DNA of 64,000 nt from Paenibacillus xerothermodurans (GCF_002220865.2 NZ_NHRJ02000002.1:577892-641891); one strand, 5' to 3'; shown: positions 43,818-53,472, numbered from the stretch's first letter. A program made the numbers and translations. Notes: generated by a model not told the origin, from the letters alone.

Positions 43818-44564
43818 GTGGACATCATGGTAATTCCCAGCGTCAATGAGGCGCGCACGGATAACCTTGCGAATAAAACCGTCATCGTCATTGATGTGCT
43901 GCGCGCAACAAGCACTATGCTGACGGCTTTGGCGCACGGGTGCAGTGCAATCTACCCTGTGGAAACGGTAATGCAGGCGAAACAGCTTCAACAGCCTGGT
44001 TATCTGCTAGGCGGAGAGCGGGGCTGCAAAAAAATCCCGGGATTTGATCTCGGTAACTCGCCGTTTGAATTTATGGATGATCAAGTTGCCGGAAAAACCA
44101 TCATCATGACCACCACGAACGGCACTCGGGCCATACAAAAGGCATTCAAGGCAAGCACCATCATTGCAGCCTCATTGCTTAACGGCAAAGCGTGCGCCAA
44201 GGAAGCTGCCGCATTGAAGCGAAATATCGTTATTATATGTTCCGGTACACAGGATGTGTATTCTCTGGAGGATGGCATCTGCGCGGGGCAGATCGTTGAG
44301 GAGCTGCAGAATTGTCTACAGGCTGAGGGCGTTGAGCTGAACATTAACGATTTCGGCCTAAGCATGCTTTACGCCTTCCGGCAGGTGCAGGGCGATATGA
44401 CAAAAGCTCTGCTGGATTGCGCGAACGGAAGGCGGTTATGCAGCTTAGGGTTCACTGAGGATATTATTTATTGTTCCCGCATGAATTTAATCCGTCTGGT
44501 TCCCATCGTGCAGGACGGTAAATTAATCGCATCCCCGTCAATCAATTCATTTGAACGGTTCTAA
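43818..44564 (+). CDS. comB: 2-phosphosulfolactate phosphatase
   Basis: Dephosphorylates phosphosulfolactate to 3-sulfolactate. ComB motifs include VIVIDVLRATSTMLTALAHG, YLLGGERGCKKIPGFDLGNS, TTTNGTRAIQKA and VIICSGTQDVYSLEDGICAG. 248 aa from a GTG nine bases after AGGAGG. A 225-base gap after comA is long for an operon; no terminator is seen there. Together the two genes suggest sulfolactate as a spore or solute compound, as reported in B. subtilis spores. Confidence 0.92.
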   Translation: MDIMVIPSVNEARTDNLANKTVIVIDVLRATSTMLTALAHGCSAIYPVETVMQAKQLQQPGYLLGGERGCKKIPGFDLGNSPFEFMDDQVAGKTIIMTTTNGTRAIQKAFKASTIIAASLLNGKACAKEAAALKRNIVIICSGTQDVYSLEDGICAGQIVEELQNCLQAEGVELNINDFGLSMLYAFRQVQGDMTKALLDCANGRRLCSLGFTEDIIYCSRMNLIRLVPIVQDGKLIASPSINSFERF

Positions 44565-44621
44565 AACAAGCCCCCCCTCAGTACACTTAGAAAGAAATCC
44601 ATGAGACAAGGGGTCTGGCAA

Positions 44622-45086
44622 ATGAACGGAGACATACTACTCGTACTGCTCATTATTATCGGACTTATCGGACGCTCCCACATCATAACGACAGCAGCTT
44701 GCGTACTGCTCATTGTCAAGCTCATTAGCCTCGACCGCTTTCTTCCGTCCATTGAACGCAGAGGACTGGAATTGGGACTTCTCTTCTTGACGATGGGGGT
44801 GCTCGTCCCGTTTGCGAGCGAAAAAATCTCGGTCAAGGATGTCACCAGCGTGTTCACTTCATGGCCTGGTATATTGGCGCTGCTTGGCGGTGCTATCGCC
44901 ACTTATATGAATGGGAAAGGGTTAGAACTATTAAAAATAGACCCACAATTAATTGTGGGTCTGGTGATTGGATCAATCTTCGGTATTATTTTTCTCAGAG
45001 GCATTCCCGTCGGCCCTCTCATGGCAGCGGGAATTACCGCATTTTTGTTAAAGCTGTTCACTTTTGTCTTTGATAAAATCAGATAA
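44622..45086 (+). CDS. DUF441 family membrane protein
   Basis: 154-aa integral membrane protein of unknown role. Four helices are visible: [60 protein letters not shown] and [20 protein letters not shown], with a last one at [20 protein letters not shown]. This is the DUF441 pattern. The ATG at 44622 follows AGGGG by about nine bases; an ATG seven codons earlier lacks a clear site. The coding sequence contains a perfect 24-bp palindrome at 44939-44962. It is convergent with lysC. Confidence 0.88.
   Translation: MNGDILLVLLIIIGLIGRSHIITTAACVLLIVKLISLDRFLPSIERRGLELGLLFLTMGVLVPFASEKISVKDVTSVFTSWPGILALLGGAIATYMNGKGLELLKIDPQLIVGLVIGSIFGIIFLRGIPVGPLMAAGITAFLLKLFTFVFDKIR
44939..44962. repeat. Perfect 24-bp palindrome inside the DUF441 gene
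   Basis: The half AGACCCACAATT is followed with no spacer by its exact reverse complement. It encodes residues around IDPQLIVGL. Such length by chance is rare in 64 kb. There is no T-run after it, so it is not a standard terminator. Confidence 0.85.
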
Positions 45087-45135
45087 GACCGAATAAATTA
45101 CAAGTTAATGGAAATCACGTTACGCCAAGGCAAAA

Positions 45136-46392
45136 TTAACGTCTTTCGGCCGGTCCGCCCACAAATGCCTGCTGATCGGTGTCCAAGCCGTAAGCCGTAT
45201 GCAACGCCTGAATGACTTCGTTGAGACGGCCGCTGTCGATAACGCAGGATGTTTTGATCTCTGAAGTGCTGACCATGTTGATGCTTAAGCCTAACTCCGA
45301 AATGACTTCGAACATTTTGGCGGCAACGCCTGGTGTGCTCACCATTCCCGCACCCACGATCGAAACCTTCACCAGGTTTTCTTGCGAGGTGACCTCACGG
45401 AAGCCGACTTCCGATTGGATACCTTCGAGCACGCGCACGGCTCTTTCCTTGTCGGACAAGGCTACCGTAAAGGAGAAATCAGCCAGGCCGTTTAACACGC
45501 CGCTCTGCACAATAATGTCAACGTCAATCTGCGCTGCCGCCAGCGCGGTGAATACTTTTGCCAGCTGCCCCGGTTTTTCTGCCACCCCGAGGATACTGAT
45601 TCTTGCCACATTCTTATCGCTTGCAATTCCGCGAACAACGATCCCTTGCTCCATCGCTGCTTCCTCCTTCACATTCGTACCGGCGTTATGATTAAAGCTG
45701 GATCTTACGACCAGCAGCACATTATAATTTTTCGCATATTCTACGGCTCTCGGATGCAGCACCGCCGCGCCCAGATTCGCCAGTTCAAGCATTTCGTCGT
45801 AGGTGATCTCCGGCAGCTTGCGGGCACATTTCACCACACGAGGATCCGTGGAGTAAATGCCGTCCACGTCAGTAAAAATCTCGCAAACATCAGCCTTAAT
45901 CGCAGCAGCCAGGGCAACAGCCGTCGTATCAGATCCGCCGCGTCCCAATGTCGTAATTTCGCCATCCTCGGTCATACCTTGGAAGCCGGCGACAATGACC
46001 ACATTCCCCTGCTCCAACGCATCGAAAATGCGCTTGGGCTGAATATCCGTAATTCTCGCCTTGCCATGTACCGCTTCTGTATACATACCTGCCTGCCACC
46101 CTGTGTACGACACAACCGATTGGCCCAAGCTATGTATAGCCATCGACAACAAAGCCACAGAAACTTGCTCCCCGGTGGTCAGCAGCATATCCATCTCACG
46201 AGCCGGAGGTGCCACGTCGCTGATTTGTTTGGTCAGATCGATCAAATCGTCTGTGGTATCCCCCATCGCCGACACGACCACTACACATTGATCGCCCGCA
46301 CGCTGCGTCTCCACGATACGGGAGGCCACCCGCTTCATCCGCTCCGGATCACCAACGGAACTCCCGCCGAATTTCATTACTTTAAGAGACAA
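45136..46392 (-). CDS. lysC: Aspartate kinase
   Basis: Phosphorylates aspartate, the entry step to lysine, diaminopimelate, threonine and methionine. Kinase motifs MKFGGSSVGDPERMKR, VVVSAMGDTTDDLI, REMDMLLTTGEQVSVALLSM and TTLGRGGSDTTAVALAAAIK; two C-terminal ACT domains (from about residue 265, VARISILGVAEKPGQLAKVF and VKVSIVGAGMVSTPGVAAKM). 418 aa. Start is TTG nine bases after GGGAG. An internal Met in MEQGIVVRGIASDKN (about residue 245) could yield the separate regulatory subunit known in B. subtilis LysC. No lysine riboswitch is seen upstream. Confidence 0.94.
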   Translation of the reverse strand: MSLKVMKFGGSSVGDPERMKRVASRIVETQRAGDQCVVVVSAMGDTTDDLIDLTKQISDVAPPAREMDMLLTTGEQVSVALLSMAIHSLGQSVVSYTGWQAGMYTEAVHGKARITDIQPKRIFDALEQGNVVIVAGFQGMTEDGEITTLGRGGSDTTAVALAAAIKADVCEIFTDVDGIYSTDPRVVKCARKLPEITYDEMLELANLGAAVLHPRAVEYAKNYNVLLVVRSSFNHNAGTNVKEEAAMEQGIVVRGIASDKNVARISILGVAEKPGQLAKVFTALAAAQIDVDIIVQSGVLNGLADFSFTVALSDKERAVRVLEGIQSEVGFREVTSQENLVKVSIVGAGMVSTPGVAAKMFEVISELGLSINMVSTSEIKTSCVIDSGRLNEVIQALHTAYGLDTDQQAFVGGPAERR

Positions 46393-46477
46393 CGCTGTTC
46401 ACTCCCTACCGATACTTTTACATAACAATGTCTCATTATAGCACAAGCGCCGGTGAGGTTGAAGCGGAAAATGTCGA

Positions 46478-47053
46478 TTAAACCGACAGGGGAACCCAGC
46501 CGGATTGGCTCAACTGAGCGGTGCGGGCAACCTTCGTACCCTGCAAATACTCCATGTAAGCGGCAATGGTGCCGTCGTGAGTGACCAAATATACTTTGTC
46601 CTTGTTCAGCCGTTTGCACCATGCAATGAATTGCTCCGCCCATTTGTTGAACAGCAGCGCCGGCACCGTGTTAATGCCCTGCAGCCACAAATAAGCAGGA
46701 ACATCATTCGGCAGCAAAAAATCGCCGAACAGCTTGGTCAGCCGCTGCGGCTCAAAAGTGGTATCACAAGGAAGCGTTGTAAAATCATACCGTATAGGAA
46801 ATTGCCGTGGACCAATCGCAGGGTGAACATACCTCTCGGCATTCGTGCCGGCACACCACAGTTGGGCCGTCTGCAACGTTCTCCTTGTCGGACTAGCTAT
46901 CACGGCATCTGTCTCCGAGAGAGGCAGGGTCGATGTTAACTGCTTCGCCTCCTGTATGCCGTGTTCCGTCAGTCCGGGATCCGTTAATTGATAGCTCTCA
47001 GGTATTTGTGCCGAATGTTCTCCCTCGCCGTGACGTACAAAGATGATTTCCAC
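46478..47053 (-). CDS. Histidine phosphatase family protein
   Basis: 191-aa phosphoglycerate mutase-like phosphatase. The catalytic motif is RHGEGEHS at the N-terminus (H8), with Arg in ASPTRRTLQTAQLW and the second catalytic His in LVTHDGTIAAYMEYL near residue 160. The substrate is unknown. Start GTG is about six bases after GAGGTG. It precedes lysC by about 85 bases in the same direction, possibly co-transcribed. Confidence 0.88.
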   Translation of the reverse strand: MEIIFVRHGEGEHSAQIPESYQLTDPGLTEHGIQEAKQLTSTLPLSETDAVIASPTRRTLQTAQLWCAGTNAERYVHPAIGPRQFPIRYDFTTLPCDTTFEPQRLTKLFGDFLLPNDVPAYLWLQGINTVPALLFNKWAEQFIAWCKRLNKDKVYLVTHDGTIAAYMEYLQGTKVARTAQLSQSGWVPLSV

Positions 47054-47164
47054 GAGCTTTCACCTCGCCTCTAGTCGATAATCTCATTGTATGCCTGATT
47101 CCCTCATCTTACATCTGTGACGGCGATGAGGGGCTATATTTTTTCAGCCGACAAACGACAGCGG

Positions 47165-47653
47165 TTACAGTATTTTAGTATTATTACCCCTTCCCTGCTC
47201 AGGTCTAACCTGCCTCCTCTTCAGTCGCGTCTTCACATGAGGGATTGTCCCGAGCCACACACCGACCATATTCAGAATAATGTCGTCGACGTCGAAGCTG
47301 CCTACCTGAGCTGCAAATTGGAGTGCTTCGATGAGAACTAAGACAAGCAAAAAAAGTGCTGTTAGCCGATTGGCTTTAGCAAACCGGGGAAACAGCAGGG
47401 GAACAAGAAAGCCGAAAGGCATGAACGCAGCAACATTGCCAAACAAATTAATGGCCCACGTGTGAAAGTTGTAATGATGATATTCCGTTATGTAGTTGTT
47501 GATTGTTTTGAAAGGGATGAGATTGTACATGTATCCCGACCTGTGCTCTCTGGAAAAGCCAATAAAAAGCCAATACATCATAAACAAGGAATAACTGATC
47601 AAAGAAATCCATGCTGCTAAAGACAACAGTTGCTTGCGCAGAGCCGACGGCAA
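47165..47653 (-). CDS. VanZ family membrane protein
   Basis: 162-aa protein with four hydrophobic helices: LLSLAAWISLISYSLFMMYW, INLFGNVAAFMPFGFLVPLL, LTALFLLVLVLIEALQFAAQ and a last one near LNMVGVWLG. The motifs NLIPFKTI, NLFGNVAAFMPFGF and IEALQ...VGSFDVDDIILNMVG define the VanZ-like fold. The start is uncertain: a TTG at 47653 lies nine bases after AAGGTG, while a GTG four codons earlier overlaps that site. VanZ proteins affect teicoplanin sensitivity in some organisms; no such link is evident here. Confidence 0.85.
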   Translation of the reverse strand: MPSALRKQLLSLAAWISLISYSLFMMYWLFIGFSREHRSGYMYNLIPFKTINNYITEYHHYNFHTWAINLFGNVAAFMPFGFLVPLLFPRFAKANRLTALFLLVLVLIEALQFAAQVGSFDVDDIILNMVGVWLGTIPHVKTRLKRRQVRPEQGRGNNTKIL

Positions 47654-47721
47654 TCCAGTCCACACCTTTATATTAAAATTTTTGGTACAAGGAATATATT
47701 ACCACAATACCCTATACTTGC

Positions 47722-47801
47722 AAAAAAGGATTCACCCCCTCCAGACGCCGCTCCAACCGGTTCGGTTGCAGTGCTCGTCCAAAAGCAGTGAATCCTTTTT
47801 T
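47722..47801. terminator. Bidirectional terminator between efp and the VanZ gene
   Basis: AAAAAAGGATTCAC and GTGAATCCTTTTTT form a 10-bp perfect stem around a 46-base loop, with A/T-runs outside on both sides. It ends the minus-strand efp transcript about 24 bases after its stop. The loop carries an inner palindrome around AACCGGTT. Confidence 0.8.
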
Positions 47802-47824
47802 CTACACCTCAAGTATCTCAGGCT

Positions 47825-48382
47825 TTACGCACGGGAAATATATTTGCCGTCGCGGGTGTCGATCAACAGCATGTCACCCTCGTTGATGAACAGTGGCACC
47901 TGAACGTTCAGGCCGGTTTCGAGTTTCGCGTTTTTCGTTGCGCCCGTCGCAGTATTCCCTTTGATTCCCGGCTCGGTCTCAACCACTTTCAGCTCAATGC
48001 TGTTCGGAAGGTTGATTCCAAGAATCTCACCTTGGTAGCTCATGATATTGATCATCATGTTTTCCTTAAGGAAATTCAATTCCCACTCCAGCTGCTTCGA
48101 GGATAAACTGATTTGGTCGTAGGTTTCGGTATCCATGAATGTGTGCTCCGTGCCGCTTGCATACAAATACTGCATTTCACGGTTTTCGATATGCGCACGG
48201 CCGACGTTTTCACCGGCGCGGAAAGTGCGCTCTACGGTGTTGCCGTTACGGAGGTTTTTGAGCTTGGAGCGTACGAATGCGGCCCCTTTGCCCGGCTTCA
48301 CGTGTTGAAAGTCTAGCACGGTGAATAGATCGCCATCCACTTCAATAGTCAGACCTGTCTTAAAATCGTTAACTGAAATCAC
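47825..48382 (-). CDS. efp: Elongation factor P
   Basis: Ribosome rescue factor for polyproline stalls. 185 aa from a GTG at 48382 with AGGGAGG about nine bases upstream; upstream frame to 48442 has no ribosome site. The N-terminal KOW-like domain has the loop [12 protein letters not shown], with K32 at the position modified in B. subtilis EF-P. OB domains follow ([40 protein letters not shown]). Co-directional with pepQ and aroQ, matching aroQ-pepQ-efp order of B. subtilis. Confidence 0.96.
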   Translation of the reverse strand: MISVNDFKTGLTIEVDGDLFTVLDFQHVKPGKGAAFVRSKLKNLRNGNTVERTFRAGENVGRAHIENREMQYLYASGTEHTFMDTETYDQISLSSKQLEWELNFLKENMMINIMSYQGEILGINLPNSIELKVVETEPGIKGNTATGATKNAKLETGLNVQVPLFINEGDMLLIDTRDGKYISRA

Positions 48383-48465
48383 TGCGAAAAACCTCCCTAA
48401 AAAATTGAGCAGACGGCTTGAGCGACATGCTGTTCGACACAAGCGCTGCTGGTATTTATATGATG

Positions 48466-49539
48466 TTAATCAAGCACAATCAAGTCTTTGCTCGAATGTG
48501 TCAATCTCCTGTTGCCGGAGTCGGTGATCACAATATCATCCTCAATACGCACTCCGCCGAATTCCGGCAAATAAACGCCGGGTTCAACCGTCACCGTCAT
48601 ACCGGGCGTCAGAACCACATCCCCGTGCATGGACAATCTGGGGGCTTCATGGATCTCGAGGCCGAGTCCGTGCCCGAGCCCATGACCGAAATACTCGTAA
48701 TACCCATACCGCTTAATGACGTCGCGAGCTATGGCATCCGCCTGCTGCCCCGTCATACCGGGCTTGATTTGGTCGAGGGCCGTCTGCTGCGCTTCAAGGA
48801 CGATGTTGTAGATCTCTTTGTGTTTATCCGTCGGTTGACCTAGCACAACCGTGCGGGTGATGTCCGAGCAGTAGCTTTTATAATAAGCCCCGTAATCCAA
48901 TTTAACAAACTCGTTGTTCTGCATTACGCGATCACTTGCGACGCCGTGCGGTAGAGCAGACCGTTCGCCGGAGGCTACTATCGTATCAAACGAAGTGGAT
49001 GCCGCTCCGTGCTTGCGAACGAAAATCTCGATTTCCAATGCGATATCTCTTTCTACCGCGCCCGGTTTCAAAAATGGCAGGATATGCGTGAAGGTGCGGT
49101 CTGCCAAGTCGGCGGCCTCCTGCATAATCGCGAGCTCACGATCGTCCTTTACCATTCTCAGACGTTCAACCAACCCGCCGCTTGGGATAAGTTCGATGCC
49201 CTGCAATGCCTCGGCTGTGGACAGGTAGCTCCCGTAACTCATATCAAACTGCTCAAATCCAACGTTGGACAGACGGTGCTTCAACAGTAGATCACGCACG
49301 GTTTCCATTGCTTTCGGAGCGTGCTCGATCACTTGAAACCCGGCTGCTTGCGCAGGCGCCTGCGCCATGTACCGGAAATCCGTCAGCAGAAAAGCCTCGT
49401 CCTCGGTAATGAGAACGTAGCCGGCGCTGCCCGTGAAACCGGTTATATACTGCCGGTTGGTAGCGTTCGTGATCAGCAGTGCAGTCAAGCCTTGCTCCGC
49501 CATCACGACGCGTAAACGATCCAAACGTGTCTCCTGCAT
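48466..49539 (-). CDS. pepQ: Xaa-Pro peptidase (M24 family)
   Basis: Manganese/cobalt-dependent aminopeptidase P/prolidase-type enzyme, B. subtilis YqhT counterpart. N-terminal creatinase domain ([20 protein letters not shown]) and C-terminal pita-bread domain with ligands in [59 protein letters not shown] and a final Glu in IEDDIVI. 357 aa. Ribosome site AGGAGGG upstream of the ATG, 12 bases after aroQ. Confidence 0.94.
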   Translation of the reverse strand: MQETRLDRLRVVMAEQGLTALLITNATNRQYITGFTGSAGYVLITEDEAFLLTDFRYMAQAPAQAAGFQVIEHAPKAMETVRDLLLKHRLSNVGFEQFDMSYGSYLSTAEALQGIELIPSGGLVERLRMVKDDRELAIMQEAADLADRTFTHILPFLKPGAVERDIALEIEIFVRKHGAASTSFDTIVASGERSALPHGVASDRVMQNNEFVKLDYGAYYKSYCSDITRTVVLGQPTDKHKEIYNIVLEAQQTALDQIKPGMTGQQADAIARDVIKRYGYYEYFGHGLGHGLGLEIHEAPRLSMHGDVVLTPGMTVTVEPGVYLPEFGGVRIEDDIVITDSGNRRLTHSSKDLIVLD

Positions 49540-49551
49540 TGTCTTTCCCTC

Positions 49552-49989
49552 CTACGGCTTGAGGTGGCTTACGATAGCTTGAAGAGCAAGTTGATAACCT
49601 TCCGCGCCGAGCCCCGCAATGTGCCCTAAAGCGACAGGCGCGATGACGGAAACATGCCGAAATTGTTCTCTCTTATGAATATTAGAGATATGTACTTCGA
49701 TAGTTGGCAGCTGCACTGCACTGATAGCGTCCCGAATGGCATAGCTGTAATGAGTAAAGGCCCCCGGATTCATAATGATACCGTCCTTGGTGCCGAAGGC
49801 TGCGTGAATCTTATCAATCAGTGCTCCCTCATGATTCGATTGGTAGCATTCCAGCTCGACGCCAAGCTCTGCGGCCAATTTGTTCAAGTCAGCCTCGATC
49901 GCCTGTAGTGACGAAGAACCGTAAATGCCTGGTTCGCGGACGCCTAACATGTTCAAATTTGGGCCATTTAAAACCAATATTCGCAACAA
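49552..49989 (-). CDS. aroQ: Type II 3-dehydroquinate dehydratase
   Basis: Third step of the shikimate pathway. [20 protein letters not shown] contains the catalytic Tyr of the flexible loop (YGSSSL); later motifs are [40 protein letters not shown] and [20 protein letters not shown] with the catalytic His. About 145 aa. Start is probably one of two consecutive TTG codons (49989 or 49986), seven to ten bases after GAAGGG; earlier in-frame ATG codons would add an unrelated leader. Confidence 0.92.
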   Translation of the reverse strand: MLRILVLNGPNLNMLGVREPGIYGSSSLQAIEADLNKLAAELGVELECYQSNHEGALIDKIHAAFGTKDGIIMNPGAFTHYSYAIRDAISAVQLPTIEVHISNIHKREQFRHVSVIAPVALGHIAGLGAEGYQLALQAIVSHLKP

Positions 49990-50399
49990 GATCAGCCCTT
50001 CCCTCACAATCAACCATGCCAAAAAAGGCATATGCAAAACATTTTACCATAACTTTCTTTGGTTTGAGAACTCTTTTTATATGAACTTGCGGTGTGCCGG
50101 CAACAGCGGGCGACACCGTCGACTCGCGCGGTCCGGGCGTGGAATATCGGTCTATTCTTTCTAGATGGATACAAGCTATTATGCGCAATTATTGCCAGGC
50201 TAAAACCACGCCTTTTCGAATCCGCAGCACACAATGCCGGCGCAGCGTTCACCGCCACTTAGGGCCAGCTCACCCATGTGCCGCGCAGCGCTCGCGCTGG
50301 CACACCTATTTCACCGCCCACCGGTAGCTTTCCGGGCTTGAATCTTATACAATAGAATAAGGAATCCACATATACATTTTATAAGAGAAGGTGTAATCG
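49990..50399. other. Gene-free divergent region between aroQ and the DUF1385 gene
   Basis: No convincing gene is seen on either strand. It holds the aroQ leader, a small hairpin (ATGCC, six bases, GGCAT at 50017-50032), and near its right end TTATACAATAGAATAAGG (50345-50362), whose TACAAT may be the -10 of the plus-strand gene, without a clear -35. The middle part, about 50095-50330, is GC-rich and shows nothing I can name. Confidence 0.6.
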
Positions 50400-51395
50400 T
50401 TGTCGCAAAATGAACAGCCATGTGCTATATACGGCGGTCAAGCCGTGATTGAAGGTGTAATGTTCGCGGGGCAAACCGTGCATGTCACGGCCGTCCGCCG
50501 AAAAGATAACTCCATCCACTTCCTCGAAGTGCCGAAAACCGAGGTCGGTTGGGTCAAAGCCTTAAAGAAGGTGCCGCTCATCCGCGGCATTGTTGGAATT
50601 GTAGAAGCCAGCGCCAAAGGCGCACAGCATTTGAATTTTTCCGCCGAGACGTTCGCAGAGGGCGAGGATGAGGCCGAATCGCCGAAAGCGGAACAGAAGG
50701 AATCGCTGACAGGTCGGCTGTCGCTGATACTTGGCGTGGCGGTAGTCGGAATTTTATCATTTTTATTCGGTAAGTTCGTGTTTACTCTGGTACCGACTAT
50801 CATAGAGGAGGTCTTGTTCGGCCGCCTTTTTGTCAGTCAAATCGGCCATAATCTGCTGGAGGGTCTAATTAAAATTATTCTGTTGATTGCATACATTTAT
50901 TTTATTTCTTTAACGCCAATGATCCGTAGACTGTTCCAATATCACGGCGCAGAGCATAAAGTCATCAGTGCGTACGAAGCAGGCGTCGAGCTAACCGTAG
51001 AAAATGTGCAGAAGTTCAGCACGCTGCATTATCGCTGCGGCAGCAGCTTTATCGTGTTTACCGTGCTTGTCGGCGTGGTGATCTATTCATTCTTTGAATA
51101 CAATTCGTTTATCGAGCGTATCGTGCAGCGGATCGTACTTCTGCCTCTGGTCATCGGCGTATCCTATGAGGTGCTCCGTTTCACCAACAGTCTCCGCGAC
51201 GTTCCCGTTTTGCGTGTCTTGGGCTACCCGGGGCTATGGCTGCAGCTGCTGACCACCAAAGAGCCCGATGATTCTCAAGTGGAAGTTTCTATCGCTTCCT
51301 TCAACCGTATGAGGGCGCTGGATCAACAAGTGTTTGAGCGCACTGCAGTGACGAGCACAGGTATACAGATGGAACTTGGGAGGAATCCTCGATGA
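50400..51395 (+). CDS. DUF1385 family membrane protein
   Basis: 331 aa, YqhQ-like, function unknown. It begins with CAIYGGQAVIEGVMFAGQTV, a hallmark of the family, followed by KALKKVPLIRGIVGIVEASA. Four or so membrane helices follow (LSLILGVAVVGILSFLFGKF, LLEGLIKIILLIAYIYFISL, FIVFTVLVGVVIYSFFEYNS), with YHGAEHKVISAYEAG and RCGSSF in the middle and a conserved YPGLWLQLLTTKEPDDSQVE end. Start is TTG with AAGGTG upstream. Confidence 0.9.
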   Translation: MSQNEQPCAIYGGQAVIEGVMFAGQTVHVTAVRRKDNSIHFLEVPKTEVGWVKALKKVPLIRGIVGIVEASAKGAQHLNFSAETFAEGEDEAESPKAEQKESLTGRLSLILGVAVVGILSFLFGKFVFTLVPTIIEEVLFGRLFVSQIGHNLLEGLIKIILLIAYIYFISLTPMIRRLFQYHGAEHKVISAYEAGVELTVENVQKFSTLHYRCGSSFIVFTVLVGVVIYSFFEYNSFIERIVQRIVLLPLVIGVSYEVLRFTNSLRDVPVLRVLGYPGLWLQLLTTKEPDDSQVEVSIASFNRMRALDQQVFERTAVTSTGIQMELGRNPR

Positions 51396-51652
51396 AACGA
51401 CGTTATCCGCTTGCAGTGTATATCATTTTGGGACTGGCGCTCATCGGGGTGGCGGCCCAGGCGGCGAAGCTCATTGTGCCAATCGTGGTGTTTGGAGTGA
51501 TCTTTTTACTGTACAAATTCCCTCCCAACACGTGGGGCAAAAGGAATCGACGCACGTCAGGCAGCGCGAGGCCGCGCAGGAGCAAAAATGCTTCATTTCG
51601 CGTGATAGACGGAAACAAGGACGGCTCGGATGAGCCCCCGAAGTATCATTGA
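51392..51652 (+). CDS. Unknown small membrane protein
   Basis: 86-aa protein with one or two membrane helices (YPLAVYIILGLALIGVAAQA, LIVPIVVFGVIFLLYKFPPN) followed by a strongly basic, Ser/Arg-rich tail (KRNRRTSGSARPRRSKNASF). Its ATG overlaps the DUF1385 stop by four bases, and a terminator follows, so it is coupled to that gene. I do not recognise a family. A link to the DUF1385 protein in the membrane is inferred from coupling. Confidence 0.8.
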   Translation: MKRRYPLAVYIILGLALIGVAAQAAKLIVPIVVFGVIFLLYKFPPNTWGKRNRRTSGSARPRRSKNASFRVIDGNKDGSDEPPKYH

Positions 51653-51678
51653 AACGGCGATATGATCGCCGTTTTTTT
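51652..51678 (+). terminator. Terminator of the DUF1385 operon
   Basis: AACGGCGAT, two bases, ATCGCCGTT, then about six Ts; it begins at the stop codon. It abuts the stop of the convergent patatin gene. Confidence 0.9.
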
Positions 51679-52667
51679 CATGCTTTTGGCGTTCTTGCAT
51701 TGGCGAGCACATGCTGCACATATCCTTGTTTATAGTCCGCTCGCTTCCAGTTAGTAAAAAAATGTTCTGCTGCCCGGTAACCAGATTGATACAGCTCCCG
51801 ACTCCGCTCGGCGGTTATATCGAACTGGGTGGTAGTCACCCCTAATGTCGGAATTTTAACAGTTCGAAATCGGTTCACATCCTCGATATAACGTTCGTCG
51901 TGAGCGTCCATCATCGTGGAGAACAGCGCCTTCATCATCGTTACCGGCCCCGCAATTTTATTCGGTTGGTTGGCGCCGCGGCCCACCAATTGGAAGCCTA
52001 TCGTGGGAATCATTGAATCCAGTGCCGGAGCCGAGGCGTGATCAAACAGCCACAGCGGAAAGTTGCTCAGCAGCCCACCATCTACGATGTAGACGAACTG
52101 CTCTGCGAAGGACTCGCCGACCTTACGCATCGCGGGCCCTTTTCGGATGATGACAGGGTCGAAAAAATACGGTATGCTCGTACTCATCCGCACCGCTTTG
52201 GCAATGACGAATTTCTTTGGGTCCACGCCATATTGCTCAATGTCATCCGGCAGAACAAGAAGCTTGCGATGCGAAATGTCCGAGGCGATGATGCGCAGCT
52301 GCCCGGGCGCCAAATCACCGAACGTGCGAATCCCTTTACACGCTAGAAGTGCATAAATCCAGCTCTCCAACGCTTCCCCGGAATATAGTCCTTTTTTCAG
52401 CAGCAAACGAGTCAGAGGCCCGAGCAGCTTCGTGTCAAACAGCTTGGAGCGCTTAAGAAAGGCTCTGAACGGGGTTTGCTCGATTACCGAGCGAATTTCC
52501 CCAGCTCTGTAGCCTGCCGCAACCAATGATGCCACAATGGCGCCTGATGACGTGCCTGCCACCTGATGAAACTGCAAGCCTCGCTGTTCTACTGCTAGCA
52601 CGGCTCCCGCCAGTGCAATGCCCTTCACCCCTCCGCCCTCGAACACCGCATTAATTTTCACCATCAT
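51678..52667 (-). CDS. Patatin-like phospholipase
   Basis: 329-aa serine acyl hydrolase, B. subtilis YqhO-like. Oxyanion glycine motif FEGGGVKGIALAGAVL, nucleophile elbow GTSSGAIVASL (Ser about 42), and the catalytic Asp in IVDGGLLSNFPLWLF (about residue 199). Substrate lipid unknown. Several starts are possible (ATG, ATG, GTG in the first nine bases) after GGGGGAAGGG. It is convergent with the DUF1385 operon. Confidence 0.88.
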   Translation of the reverse strand: MMVKINAVFEGGGVKGIALAGAVLAVEQRGLQFHQVAGTSSGAIVASLVAAGYRAGEIRSVIEQTPFRAFLKRSKLFDTKLLGPLTRLLLKKGLYSGEALESWIYALLACKGIRTFGDLAPGQLRIIASDISHRKLLVLPDDIEQYGVDPKKFVIAKAVRMSTSIPYFFDPVIIRKGPAMRKVGESFAEQFVYIVDGGLLSNFPLWLFDHASAPALDSMIPTIGFQLVGRGANQPNKIAGPVTMMKALFSTMMDAHDERYIEDVNRFRTVKIPTLGVTTTQFDITAERSRELYQSGYRAAEHFFTNWKRADYKQGYVQHVLANARTPKA

Positions 52668-52757
52668 CCCTTCCCCCAGCTAGAAGTGGCATGAGCCGTA
52701 TAGCTTACAGCACTATATGCGGAGCAGGCTTGGCCGTATGTCGGTTTTCGCAGGGCA

Positions 52758-52793
52758 ACAAAAAAAGCACCCATCCGCACAGATGGAATGCTT
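52758..52793 (-). terminator. Terminator of mntR
   Basis: On the minus strand AAGCATTCCATC, loop, GATGGGTGCTT with two mismatched bases, then seven Ts, about 20 bases after the mntR stop. Confidence 0.8.
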
Positions 52794-52813
52794 GATTGCG
52801 TTGATTTTATAAA

Positions 52814-53236
52814 TCAGGATTCATCCAATTCTTTTTTCAGTCTCATCAGGGCTTGCGATCGCTCCGGATCGCGTTCGAAAAACTCAATTAGTGTTTCAAT
52901 GCAGGCGATAGATTCTTCGCTCAGATGGTGCTCTATACCTTCCACATCTTTATAAATGGTATCTTCGGACACCCCGATTAAAGTCAGAAATTGCTCCAGC
53001 AGCTTATGGCGATCGACCAACCTTTTACCCATTTTTTGTCCTTTGGATGTCAGTATGAGACCGCGATACTTTTCGTATACCAGATAGTTGTCCTTGTCCA
53101 ATTTTTGGATCATCTTGGTGACGGAAGAGGGGTGCACCTCAAGTCCCTCAGCGATGTCGGATACGCGTGCGTAGCCTTTTTCGTCAATGAGCTTGTAGAT
53201 CCTTTCCAGATAATCCTCCATGCTTGGGGTAGCCAT
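52814..53236 (-). CDS. mntR: Manganese-dependent transcriptional regulator MntR
   Basis: DtxR-family repressor of manganese uptake. 140 aa, B. subtilis length being 142. N-terminal [20 protein letters not shown] holds D8 and E11, metal ligands in B. subtilis MntR; the winged helix is [20 protein letters not shown] and [20 protein letters not shown]; and [12 protein letters not shown] carries the later ligands. There is no SH3 domain, as expected for MntR. The ATG at 53236 lies seven bases after GGGAGG. It is divergent from splB. Confidence 0.95.
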   Translation of the reverse strand: MATPSMEDYLERIYKLIDEKGYARVSDIAEGLEVHPSSVTKMIQKLDKDNYLVYEKYRGLILTSKGQKMGKRLVDRHKLLEQFLTLIGVSEDTIYKDVEGIEHHLSEESIACIETLIEFFERDPERSQALMRLKKELDES

Positions 53237-53472
53237 TGTGCTTTCCTCCCATAAATCATCAAACTGCATAGGCCATGGCGGCACACAACCTTTTTCCATG
53301 ACTAAAATGTATGTATTCCAGCGAAAATAACCTTATTATAAGCGCCTATTACTATAACACAGCATTTACACGGGAAGCAAGCTTACCCGCTGTTCGCAGC
53401 CGCACACCCGTAGAACGCTATTGGCTGGCCGCGGTGCACCCGCTGTCACATAAAAAACAAGGAGGTCCGCCG

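Noticed and set aside
50010-50258. Minus-strand frame upstream of aroQ
   Set aside because: It has high Arg/Ala content, no ribosome site and no recognisable motifs; it overlaps other equally poor frames.
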